From an uncultured Aquimarina sp. (GTDB lineage Bacteria; Bacteroidota; Bacteroidia; Flavobacteriales; Flavobacteriaceae), in contig CANMMM010000001.1 of assembly GCA_947498935.1 (NCBI GenBank), forward strand, positions 1-64,000: a DNA stretch of 64,000 nt, given 5' to 3'. Every line of letters starts with the position of its first letter. Position 1 is the stretch's first letter. The notes beneath the pieces are model-generated. The model was not told the DNA's origin. It saw only the letters and a program-made list of their open reading frames with translations, and did not search any database. The translations under genes and the position numbers were made by a program. Shown one piece after another: positions 8,553-16,384 of the stretch.

Positions 8553-8555
8553 TAT

Positions 8556-11492
8556 TTATTTTTGAATTTTATCTTTATATTTTCTCAAAGGATCAAATAA
8601 ATACATTTTATCGAATGTAATTTTCTTTTCTTCAAAAAATATTTTTTTGAAATCATGATCATCCTGATTTTCAATACCGAAGAAATCTTTAATAGCTTTC
8701 TTTATATCCCAAAGAGTTTTTCTTCCTTTTTTGGCTACTACATCTACATTAATATCTAGGTAAAATTCTTCTATTATATATTGGATTCTAAAATAAGGTC
8801 CAATTTCATCTGTTCCTAAAATTTTGGCTTCACTAAAACCAAATTCTGTTTTGGCACTAGCTAAAACATGCAATGAAACGGAGTTTGATCCTTTGTAAAG
8901 GGGAAGAACAACCTCTCCTTTTAATTGCGCATTACCGATAATAGCATTTTCTGTTTTAAGTATGTCTCCACTATGCATATTTTGATGCATGCCATTATCG
9001 TTAATTTCGAACATACCAGTATTTGTATTATATTTAATATTTACATCTACATTTATATGATCATCAAGTTCAAAAGTAGCTTTTAAATCCTTTAACCAAT
9101 TAAACTTTTTTACTTTATGTTTTTTTCCGTCTTTATCTATAAGACTGATGCCTTTTTTTTCATTAAAATCATACTCATACTTTACATTTAGCCCTATCAG
9201 TGGTTTGGCTTGTATCGTAGCCTCTATGATGGTGGCAATTTCTCCATTTTTCATAGGTATTCTATAAGTACCTGCATTGGCATTAATTTTAGGGTATAAT
9301 ATAGAAAACTCTAGACCCGTAGCTTTCTCGATGCTATCTGTAGTCTTTTTAACCTTTTTGAGTACTCTTTGTAGCTTAAGTGCTTTGCCTTTTAATGCCC
9401 TACCTCTGGTAATATATAGTATTAATAAATCGATGCCTAATGAGATCATAACCATTTGATAAATCATATAATACATATATGCCTTATACTTGGTTAAATC
9501 TGTATAATTGATCTCTTTGTCTCCATCATACCCGACATGGAATCCTAATCTGGCGTAGGTTCGATCATCGTCAAGTCCTAATTCTTCAATAATTTCTTCT
9601 AGTTTTTCCTGATTTCCTTTAGGAAAGAAATAATCAAAATATTCTTTAAAAGGTTCATAAATCCAAAGAACTGCATCTTTTATGTAATCCATATATTGTG
9701 CATAGCCAGACACCAGTCCTACTTCTTTGTTCTGAAAATATAGAATATCCTCTTCTTTTATTCCATAATTAAAATGTAATGCCCATACCATATCAGGGTA
9801 TATATAAAAAGAAGGGGTACGTTCGTATCTACAGCTTCGTACACCTATATGAAGTTCCACAGGGTCTATCTGCCAAGTAAGATACTTAAATAAAAATGTA
9901 TCCTCACTCCATGCTTGATAGGGATATGCAGCTTTAAACTTTAGTTGGTTTTCTGTTATTTCTCCATCTTGCGTATAAGGCTGAACTTCAGGGAAAATGT
10001 TTTTATTTTTTAAAGACTCCCAAAATCCTTCTCCTTTTTCGTAGACTAATGCTACAATATTATCAGTATTGAAAGTATTATTCTGGTGATTCAATGTACT
10101 ATCATCGCAGGTGGACACATCTGCATCAATATCTATAGTTACAGGGACTACATTAGCTACATTACCTGCTACTAATTCATACACAGGAGTTTTATTGTCT
10201 GCGCACAAACCTGATAGTGAGCCATCATCTTCTTCTCTTAATAAATCAAAAGGCGATTGATCTCCTACAGTAAGCGTTAACCTTGTATATTTACATGTCT
10301 CATAAGATTGTGTCACTATAGGTGGTTGTTTTACTTTTATAATCTGTGCTACATATTTATGTTCTTGTTCTTCTAGGCTAAAATCACCTTTGTAATTTAC
10401 AGTAAAAGTTACTTCTCTCTTTAAAACAGGTTTGGGATTCCCTTGCTTTTTTGATGCTTCGGTAGGGGTTAAGGTTAATACCATTGTATACTCTTGTAGC
10501 GAATCCTCTGTATCCTTGCCTGGCTTGTGCTTACTGATATTAGCCCATCTAAAATCTGTAAGTAGTTCATCTATAATATCTAGATTATAGTACAATGATG
10601 GATTTTCTGAGAGCGATGGGGTATCGTCACTTTTTTTGTCGAATAGCGAGATCGTTTTTACATACATACAGCCTTCTGTACTCTCATCCATACTTTTGTC
10701 CCCACAAAACACCTCTATATGCGCGATATAGCCAAACACATTATGCAATCGTAGGTGTAAATCCATATAATCACCATAGATCAGGTCTTGTGCCACATGT
10801 GTGGTATCCTGTTGTTTCTCTGTAGTGATTCCCTGTCTTCTTACCTTACGCTCTTGTTGGTATCGCTTTTCTACAAAGAATGATAGTATCTGCGGTTCTG
10901 CTACAGCTAATACAAAAGCGCCCTGAGATGCATGCTCTGGTGTAAAGTTAAATCCCTCTAGCCAAATCCCTTCTCCTAGTTTTGTAGCTGTATAGTTTAG
11001 ATCGCCATATAAGTTTTCATCTGCCCGTTTGGTAAACCTATCTTTATAGGGGTTTGCAGGAATGTAGTTTTTACCTACGCCTTTTGTAGATTCCTCGGTA
11101 TAATTTTTATAATCAGGGTTTGCTGATCCATCCTCAAGAAACCTTTTTTCGTATTTAGTGCCTTTGTTTAGATGATTCAGAAACTGATGAAGGGGCTTTT
11201 CATTTTCTACAAAACGTGTAGCCCCGCTGTTATTTACTTTCTGAAACTGTAACCACTTATTTGTTTTAAAATGCTTATGAGCTTGAGCTACCCAGTATAC
11301 GTTTTGTCCTGTAGCTTCCATATTACTAGCCTTTAAAACCTTTAGATGAAAGGTGATCTTGGTATTTAGTGGAATCTCAAAAACATAGTATCCTCCCTTT
11401 TGTTCGCGTATTACAGTTACACCACTTTTTTGTTCATCTACGATGATCTCTTTCTGATAGCTACCTTCACTTCTTTTGATTTTTTCACTCAT
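8556..11492 (-). CDS. Putative T6SS effector/cargo protein with a central membrane segment (978 aa)
   Basis: The family is not recognised with certainty. The start overlaps the end of the PAAR-like gene by 8 bp, which ties it to the VgrG/PAAR unit. There is no signal peptide. The N-terminal ~400 residues look beta-rich (VIREQKGGYYVFEIPLNTKI). A Cys-containing middle part runs to about residue 560. A hydrophobic stretch at about 668-693 (YMIYQMVMISLGIDLLILYI) precedes a basic helix (GRALKGKALKLQRVLKKVKK). The C-terminal ~250 residues alternate Lys/Asp with beta patterns and end in a Lys-rich tail. A membrane-active toxin delivered to the periplasm would fit both the membrane segment and the lipoprotein immunity candidates, but no catalytic motif is visible. 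Confidence 0.7.
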   Translation of the reverse strand: MSEKIKRSEGSYQKEIIVDEQKSGVTVIREQKGGYYVFEIPLNTKITFHLKVLKASNMEATGQNVYWVAQAHKHFKTNKWLQFQKVNNSGATRFVENEKPLHQFLNHLNKGTKYEKRFLEDGSANPDYKNYTEESTKGVGKNYIPANPYKDRFTKRADENLYGDLNYTATKLGEGIWLEGFNFTPEHASQGAFVLAVAEPQILSFFVEKRYQQERKVRRQGITTEKQQDTTHVAQDLIYGDYMDLHLRLHNVFGYIAHIEVFCGDKSMDESTEGCMYVKTISLFDKKSDDTPSLSENPSLYYNLDIIDELLTDFRWANISKHKPGKDTEDSLQEYTMVLTLTPTEASKKQGNPKPVLKREVTFTVNYKGDFSLEEQEHKYVAQIIKVKQPPIVTQSYETCKYTRLTLTVGDQSPFDLLREEDDGSLSGLCADNKTPVYELVAGNVANVVPVTIDIDADVSTCDDSTLNHQNNTFNTDNIVALVYEKGEGFWESLKNKNIFPEVQPYTQDGEITENQLKFKAAYPYQAWSEDTFLFKYLTWQIDPVELHIGVRSCRYERTPSFYIYPDMVWALHFNYGIKEEDILYFQNKEVGLVSGYAQYMDYIKDAVLWIYEPFKEYFDYFFPKGNQEKLEEIIEELGLDDDRTYARLGFHVGYDGDKEINYTDLTKYKAYMYYMIYQMVMISLGIDLLILYITRGRALKGKALKLQRVLKKVKKTTDSIEKATGLEFSILYPKINANAGTYRIPMKNGEIATIIEATIQAKPLIGLNVKYEYDFNEKKGISLIDKDGKKHKVKKFNWLKDLKATFELDDHINVDVNIKYNTNTGMFEINDNGMHQNMHSGDILKTENAIIGNAQLKGEVVLPLYKGSNSVSLHVLASAKTEFGFSEAKILGTDEIGPYFRIQYIIEEFYLDINVDVVAKKGRKTLWDIKKAIKDFFGIENQDDHDFKKIFFEEKKITFDKMYLFDPLRKYKDKIQK

Positions 11493-11982
11493 CTTGGTTG
11501 GTTTCTATGATTATATGTTCTACAGGTTTTTCGGGTGCTCCCTTTGGTCTAGCCAATGGATTTAACTGGCTATGTATTTCTTCGCTTGCTTGGGCTGCCT
11601 GCGATTGCGATGGAGAAGCCGTTTGCCCATGAAATGTAATTTCTACGCAGGGTGCACCTGCAATAGCGCAAATGGCTTTGCTTTTTTCGGTCAGAATCTG
11701 CCCATTATTACTCAGGGTGATCTGGTCATAAAAATCCTGCCACTGTACGATATTAGGCACACAAGGCAGATAACCGCTATTGGTAGGCTGTAGCTTGCAT
11801 TGCCCAAAAGTTTTCGCCTCAAAAGGCTGTCCTATATCCATCGTAGTAGCAATCATTTTCATGCTCCCTTTGGTCTCATTTACATATTCTTTATGCGTAC
11901 TTACTATCTTTATCTTATCTGGGGTATTCCCAAACTTACATTTACACATTGCCCCTTGGCAAACAATCGCTACATCACTCAT
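11485..11982 (-). CDS. DUF4280 PAAR-like spike protein (165 aa)
   Basis: The N-terminus VAIVCQGAMCKCKFG, the region SMKMIATTMDIGQPFEAKTFGQCKL and a PCVPNIVQW block match the DUF4280/PAAR-like family, whose members cap the VgrG spike of type VI secretion systems and help load effectors. Conserved Cys residues (CQGAMCKC, GQCKL, PCVP, KAICAIAGAPC) fit metal or disulphide stabilisation of the cone. I chose the ATG at 11982, because upstream in-frame codons would overlap the preceding gene and add a non-family extension. The C-terminal ~45 residues (SPSQSQAAQASEE...) are a low-complexity tail. It lies 4 bp downstream of the 287-aa gene and overlaps the 978-aa gene. Confidence 0.85.
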   Translation of the reverse strand: MSDVAIVCQGAMCKCKFGNTPDKIKIVSTHKEYVNETKGSMKMIATTMDIGQPFEAKTFGQCKLQPTNSGYLPCVPNIVQWQDFYDQITLSNNGQILTEKSKAICAIAGAPCVEITFHGQTASPSQSQAAQASEEIHSQLNPLARPKGAPEKPVEHIIIETNQDE

Positions 11983-11986
11983 GCTA

Positions 11987-12850
11987 TTATTCTTTACTAC
12001 GTTTAAATAAATCAGAAAACCAGCTTTTTTTCTTTTTAATTTTTTTTGCAGGAATTGCCTCTGGGGCATCCGTTTTTGCTACATATTTTTTAGTCCGCTC
12101 TTTTAACGCTGTTACCGAAAATGATAGTTCTTTGTCTTTCGTACTATAAGTACCCTTTACACTTTCTAAGGAAAAAGTATCTTTATGTATCGTATGTGTA
12201 AGCCTTAGAGTATCTGTAGTTTTATGTACGCCTTGGTAATGAAAGTGTATTTTTTGAGCCTCAAAATACACTCTTTGGTTTCCTACGAACTCAGATAATT
12301 CCTCATACGGGTGGATAGGCAAACGATAAGATACATTCTTTTCTACAGCATTTTTTGCATACATAGCTTTTTTTTTAAAAAAGATAAGATTGTAAAACAT
12401 CTCGCGCTTTAGCGCATTAAAAAACGTATGCTGATCAACCAGTGTTTGATCTATCTGCTCAAAATACTGATCGACTACATCTCCTTTGTATTCTCTTTTT
12501 AGGGCTTTTGCAGCTGTCTGCCAGCGCTCTTTGACCACCTCGAAATTTAGAACTTCTTTGATCCCATAAAACGGATTGACCAAAAAATCTATCGGATATA
12601 TCGCATCCATACATCGTGCTGCTAATTGATCTATAAGTTTATTAGGAGCTATACCATTTATAAAAACCTGTTTTCTATCTACCCTACAGTGATAATCCTC
12701 CTTTATAGAGGCTATATAAGCGATGGCAACTACATATTTAATTTCATCATCCTCTGGGGTATATTTGATGTGTACACCATAGGATGTTTCTATCCCATCC
12801 ATACGCTGTTTTATAGGGTGATCAAATGATGTATTCGTTTCAGAACTCAT
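11987..12850 (-). CDS. Hypothetical T6SS-linked protein, possible adaptor (287 aa)
   Basis: A soluble protein with no signal peptide. It is acidic at the N-terminus and strongly basic at the C-terminus (KKIKKKKSWFSDLFKRSKE). Aromatic residues are frequent (FHYQGVHKTTD, NPFYGIKEVLNF). I do not recognise the family. Position directly upstream of the PAAR-like gene (4-bp gap) and inside the VgrG unit suggests an accessory or chaperone-like role in loading cargo onto the spike, as with other small genes between vgrG and effector genes. No enzyme motif is visible. The 49-bp gap to the upstream secreted-protein gene allows co-transcription. Confidence 0.65.
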   Translation of the reverse strand: MSSETNTSFDHPIKQRMDGIETSYGVHIKYTPEDDEIKYVVAIAYIASIKEDYHCRVDRKQVFINGIAPNKLIDQLAARCMDAIYPIDFLVNPFYGIKEVLNFEVVKERWQTAAKALKREYKGDVVDQYFEQIDQTLVDQHTFFNALKREMFYNLIFFKKKAMYAKNAVEKNVSYRLPIHPYEELSEFVGNQRVYFEAQKIHFHYQGVHKTTDTLRLTHTIHKDTFSLESVKGTYSTKDKELSFSVTALKERTKKYVAKTDAPEAIPAKKIKKKKSWFSDLFKRSKE

Positions 12851-12899
12851 AGTCTAAATAGTATGTACTTATCGTTTTTACTTTCTTTAGGTAGCTGCA

Positions 12900-13571
12900 T
12901 CAGTACGATCTATGTACTGTAATAGCCCTTGTTTTTTTGATTAATGTTCCATTTTTTGCATTGATACGGTATATCCAAGTTTTATTATTTTTATCCTGTA
13001 TCGGCTGCCGTACAAACACATCCCAATAGTAAAGTGTGTCTTTTTGTTTTAGGTGTTTTTTTTCTCTATTGATCGCTATAATTGAGTCTTTTTCTTGGAT
13101 GCGATTTTCTACTATATGCAAGGCTTCTTTAAAACAAATAGGGTAATTATCAATCTGTCTTTCATCTTCGGTTTTAATAACCTCACCAGATTTATTATAA
13201 TAATAAATTTTACTTATAAGTAAATCACTTAATATATGATTGAAGTAAGCAATAGCTAGCTTCCCATCTCTAGTATACTTTAATGTTTTATAAATCCCAG
13301 TTTTTTTGCTGTCAATCATTTTTGTTATAATCGTATCTATTTGTGGATTATAAAATAATCGTATCAACTCATCATTATCGTCTCTAAGTTTTACCTGCGC
13401 ATATTTATTTAACTTTTCTATTTGTTCTTTTGATAAATTTTCTCTTGCAAAAGATTTATCAGAATAAGATATAGAATTATCAAACTCACAAAAGGTATCG
13501 TTATCTACAAACTGTTTTTGCGCATTACTGCTTATGGATACAAGGAGTAGTAGGCTGTAATAACGCAGCAT
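12900..13571 (-). CDS. Secreted protein with PepSY-like C-terminus; putative protease-immunity paralogue (223 aa)
   Basis: The start was placed at the ATG at 13571, because it gives a compact type I signal (MLRYYSLLLLVSISSNAQ) cleaved before QK; the longer frame adds a Lys-rich extension. The mature N-terminus QKQFVDNDTFC and the last ~60 residues (REKK, LYYWDVFVRQPI, WIYRINAKNGTLIKK) are almost identical to the neighbouring 222-aa protein, whereas the middle differs. The WDVFV...RINAKNGxLI pattern resembles PepSY domains, a family known for inhibiting peptidases; this is a motif-level resemblance only. It lies behind a metzincin-like effector gene, so a periplasmic immunity role is the best guess. 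Confidence 0.65.
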   Translation of the reverse strand: MLRYYSLLLLVSISSNAQKQFVDNDTFCEFDNSISYSDKSFARENLSKEQIEKLNKYAQVKLRDDNDELIRLFYNPQIDTIITKMIDSKKTGIYKTLKYTRDGKLAIAYFNHILSDLLISKIYYYNKSGEVIKTEDERQIDNYPICFKEALHIVENRIQEKDSIIAINREKKHLKQKDTLYYWDVFVRQPIQDKNNKTWIYRINAKNGTLIKKTRAITVHRSY

Positions 13572-13638
13572 TTGTTTTTGTTTCTTTATTTTTTTTATGA
13601 CGATTAGCATCTATTTATCACTATCTTTTTGCTATGTA

Positions 13639-14307
13639 TTAGTATGACCTATGTACAGTAATAGCCCTTGTTTTTTTGATCAATTTTCCATTTTTTGCAT
13701 TGATACGGTATATCCAAGTTTTATCATTTTTATCCTGTATCGGCTGCCGTACAAACACATCCCAATAGTAAAGTGTGTCTTTTTGTTTTAGGTATTTTTT
13801 CTCTCTACTTATAGAAAATATACTATCCTTTTTAGCTATTTTACTTTTTACAATTGCCAAGGCTTCTTTATAGCAGACAGGATATGTTTTTGCTTGTCTA
13901 TAATCTTTCACTTGAGTTACTTCTGTTTCATTTTGATAGTTTAATACTTGCCCAATAGGAAGTTTTTCATTGAAGAAGAAAGCAGAGGTAACTAGTTTTC
14001 CTTCTTTATTATATTCTAAAACCTTATCGATATTTGTTTTTTTATTGTGAATCCATTTCATTAAAATGATTTCATCAGAGACATAATTATAAAGCTTTAT
14101 TAACCTGTTTTTTGTATTTAAAATTTCAATTTGACCAAATTCTTGAAGAGAATCAATAGTGTTTTTTGTAATCTCTATCTTCTTTTCACTTTTAGAAATT
14201 TCGTATTCAAAGTCACAAAAGGTATCGTTATCTACAAACTGTTTTTGCGCATGACAGTCCAGTACTATCGATAGATAAAAAAATATAAATAATAAATAGT
14301 TTACCAT
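13639..14307 (-). CDS. Secreted protein with PepSY-like C-terminus; putative protease-immunity paralogue (222 aa)
   Basis: The export signal is MVNYLLFIFFYLSIVLDCHAQ; cleavage after CHA is more likely than lipidation because Asp precedes the Cys. It shares QKQFVDNDTFC at the mature N-terminus and a nearly identical C-terminal ~60 residues with the downstream 223-aa paralogue. The central ~100 residues (KNTIDSLQEFGQIEIL through LPIGQVLNYQNETEV) have diverged. Conserved ends around a variable centre suggest recombination or gene conversion between copies. Gaps of 20 bp upstream and 67 bp downstream (to the chosen starts) support one transcript. An immunity function against the upstream metallopeptidase is inferred from context. 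Confidence 0.65.
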   Translation of the reverse strand: MVNYLLFIFFYLSIVLDCHAQKQFVDNDTFCDFEYEISKSEKKIEITKNTIDSLQEFGQIEILNTKNRLIKLYNYVSDEIILMKWIHNKKTNIDKVLEYNKEGKLVTSAFFFNEKLPIGQVLNYQNETEVTQVKDYRQAKTYPVCYKEALAIVKSKIAKKDSIFSISREKKYLKQKDTLYYWDVFVRQPIQDKNDKTWIYRINAKNGKLIKKTRAITVHRSY

Positions 14308-14327
14308 TTTCTAATTATCGTCTTATT

Positions 14328-14987
14328 TTAAGGTGTTTCTGGAATTATGTGTATTTCATACTTTCTTATTAGTGTTCCTGTAACACCATCTATTTCATAC
14401 GTTTTTCTATAGAGATCATTATATTCTTCAGAGCCCTTCATAGAAATTATCCATTTTGGTTTTTCTTCTGGAAACTCTTTGATATCAATTCGATTTAGAA
14501 TAAACTCATCTATTTTATATTTTTTAATTTCTTTTCGTGCTATTTTTCTTAAAATAGAAATTGCTTCTGCCCAACAAATATTATATCCTTTTTCGTGATC
14601 AATAGTCTCAGTTATCTCACCGTTTTTATTGAAAAAATATTCTGTACCTATTTTAGTACTAGTCGAGTTTTTTAAGTAAAAATAAACATGCTTAATATCG
14701 TTAGAACTATTGTATTTTATTTTTTTAATTAAATTGTTATCTCTATCAGTTAACCATATTTTTTTTGATTGGATTCTCTTAATATATTTTTTGGAGTCAT
14801 CATAAAAAGCTCCTTTTTTAGAAAGGATACTGTCGTATTTTGCTCCATCAAAAACCATTTCTTCTTTTTGAATCTCAAAAATCGAATCATTAAATAAGCA
14901 AGTTTTATTCGTTTTAACGAATTCTCTTTGCATAGAACAAGAAACACTAATTAAAATATAAGCAAGTAAAACAAATTTTGTTTTCAT
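14328..14987 (-). CDS. Lipoprotein, first immunity candidate behind the metzincin effector (219 aa)
   Basis: The start was taken at the ATG at 14987, two bases after the effector stop codon, because it opens a clean lipoprotein signal (FVLLAYILISVSC, Cys17); the longer frame would overlap the effector. It is a distant relative of the two downstream secreted proteins: TNKTCLFNDSIFEI corresponds to DNDTFCEFDNSI, CWAEAISILRKIARKEI to CFKEALHIVENRI, and TYEIDGVTGTLIRKYEI to YRINAKNGTLIKKTRAI. That gives a three-gene family with a PepSY-like end. Position immediately after the effector makes this the most likely cognate immunity gene. Confidence 0.7.
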   Translation of the reverse strand: MKTKFVLLAYILISVSCSMQREFVKTNKTCLFNDSIFEIQKEEMVFDGAKYDSILSKKGAFYDDSKKYIKRIQSKKIWLTDRDNNLIKKIKYNSSNDIKHVYFYLKNSTSTKIGTEYFFNKNGEITETIDHEKGYNICWAEAISILRKIARKEIKKYKIDEFILNRIDIKEFPEEKPKWIISMKGSEEYNDLYRKTYEIDGVTGTLIRKYEIHIIPETP

Positions 14988-14989
14988 AG

Positions 14990-16381
14990 TTATAATAAAT
15001 GTTGATATGTATGTAATCTTGCCCATTGCCATTTCCATGTGTATTTTTTGGTTCGATTATAATCCATATAGTTTTTTGTTTTTTTATCCTTAAAAGTATG
15101 TATGGCTAATGAACTAAAAGTATGCCTTAGACCCATAGCATGCATAATTTCGTGCATAACAGCTGTATCTTGTAGACTCTTTTTATCATCTAATATTCCA
15201 TAGGCTATTCCCGTGCCAGTTGGAGAAAATCCTGCAACTACGTTAAATTGACCTCCGTCTTCACCCATATCACCAGTAACCAAACAACTTCTGTTTACCA
15301 AATACAATGTAATAATATTATTCTGAGCAACATGCTTATTTCTTACAGTAGCTACAAAATCTTCTTTTCTATTACTTTCTATATATTTATGATTTGTACT
15401 TGATTTTAAAATACCTTCTCTTTTTAGACGTGGATTCTCTGCTGTGATATCTACAATGTTTGCAGTATTATTAGTTATATTAATATCAATTAAAGCAGGG
15501 TTTAACCCTTTTTCTAAAAGCCTTGATAAATTGCCTAATTCTAATTTATCATCTAAAGCATCTTGATCCTTTTCATTTCCACTTATTTCCACAAAATACC
15601 ATTGCAGATTAATTGCTTTTGGAGCTGGATGCCAGATATTTATAGCACCTGCATCCACTCCATCTGCTTTTACCTTGATTAATGTACCATTAGGACTTTC
15701 ATTATTAGCTTTACATGTAATATGTACCTCATTAGCTTCTAGTATATCCGTCACTTCTCTTGATCCTTTCATATAACGGAAAGAAAAATCTATATGATCT
15801 TCAAAGGCTACATTTTGATACTCATCTTTTCTATGGAATGTGTCATCTATTTTTAATACAATGGTTTGATTAACTCGAATACTTACCCAAGGAGGGAAAT
15901 ATTTTTCTCCTTCTACATCAAATGAATTATATTCATTTTCTAAATTTTGTATGTCATTTTCTAAATTTTGAGGAGTAGACTTAATTAGATTTTTATAATT
16001 AGGTAGTATTTTATCAAATCCAAATGTTCCATTATTAATTACACTATTTGCTACAGAAAACTCAATTCTGCATTTTTTTGGTTTTTCTTCTTCTTCGGCT
16101 GTGATGTCATTTATACTAGGCATTTCAGGTCTAGTGGCATCTGCTTCTTTTGTGGTCTTAAAAACATTGTTTTCAAACACGACAAACTCAAATTTTTCTA
16201 AGGTGGGTTTTTCTATAGCGGCTGCTTCGGGTGATCCAAAAAATACGCCCTGTTTGCCTGTCTCATTTACACTAATGGCTGCATAGGTATTAATGTTTTT
16301 TGCGTAGTAATTAATATCGCCTGTAGCGATGTCAGTCATTGTGCCTTTTGCGATTTTTATTATTTGTCCTTTCTTACCCAT
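14990..16381 (-). CDS. Putative T6SS effector: metzincin-type zinc metallopeptidase (463 aa)
   Basis: The C-terminal domain contains a full metzincin zinc site, HEIMHAMGLRH at residues 410-420 (His410, Glu411, His414, His420), followed by a Met-turn-like NYMDY with Met439. It should therefore be a zinc endopeptidase. The N-terminus (GKKGQIIKIAKGTMTDIATG...GVFFGSPEAA) has no signal peptide and looks like a delivery domain; I believe similar N-termini occur in other flavobacterial VgrG-linked proteins but cannot verify this here. Residues ~110-390 are a beta-rich middle part. The gene starts 3 bp after vgrG and is followed at once by a lipoprotein gene. An antibacterial protease acting in the periplasm is the inferred role. 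Confidence 0.75.
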   Translation of the reverse strand: MGKKGQIIKIAKGTMTDIATGDINYYAKNINTYAAISVNETGKQGVFFGSPEAAAIEKPTLEKFEFVVFENNVFKTTKEADATRPEMPSINDITAEEEEKPKKCRIEFSVANSVINNGTFGFDKILPNYKNLIKSTPQNLENDIQNLENEYNSFDVEGEKYFPPWVSIRVNQTIVLKIDDTFHRKDEYQNVAFEDHIDFSFRYMKGSREVTDILEANEVHITCKANNESPNGTLIKVKADGVDAGAINIWHPAPKAINLQWYFVEISGNEKDQDALDDKLELGNLSRLLEKGLNPALIDINITNNTANIVDITAENPRLKREGILKSSTNHKYIESNRKEDFVATVRNKHVAQNNIITLYLVNRSCLVTGDMGEDGGQFNVVAGFSPTGTGIAYGILDDKKSLQDTAVMHEIMHAMGLRHTFSSLAIHTFKDKKTKNYMDYNRTKKYTWKWQWARLHTYQHLL

Positions 16382-16384
16382 CTT

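Noticed and set aside
11983..12069. Upstream extension of the PAAR-like gene to 12069
   Set aside because: It would overlap the preceding gene by more than 80 bp and adds a Lys-rich non-family segment; the DUF4280 N-terminus begins at the ATG at 11982.
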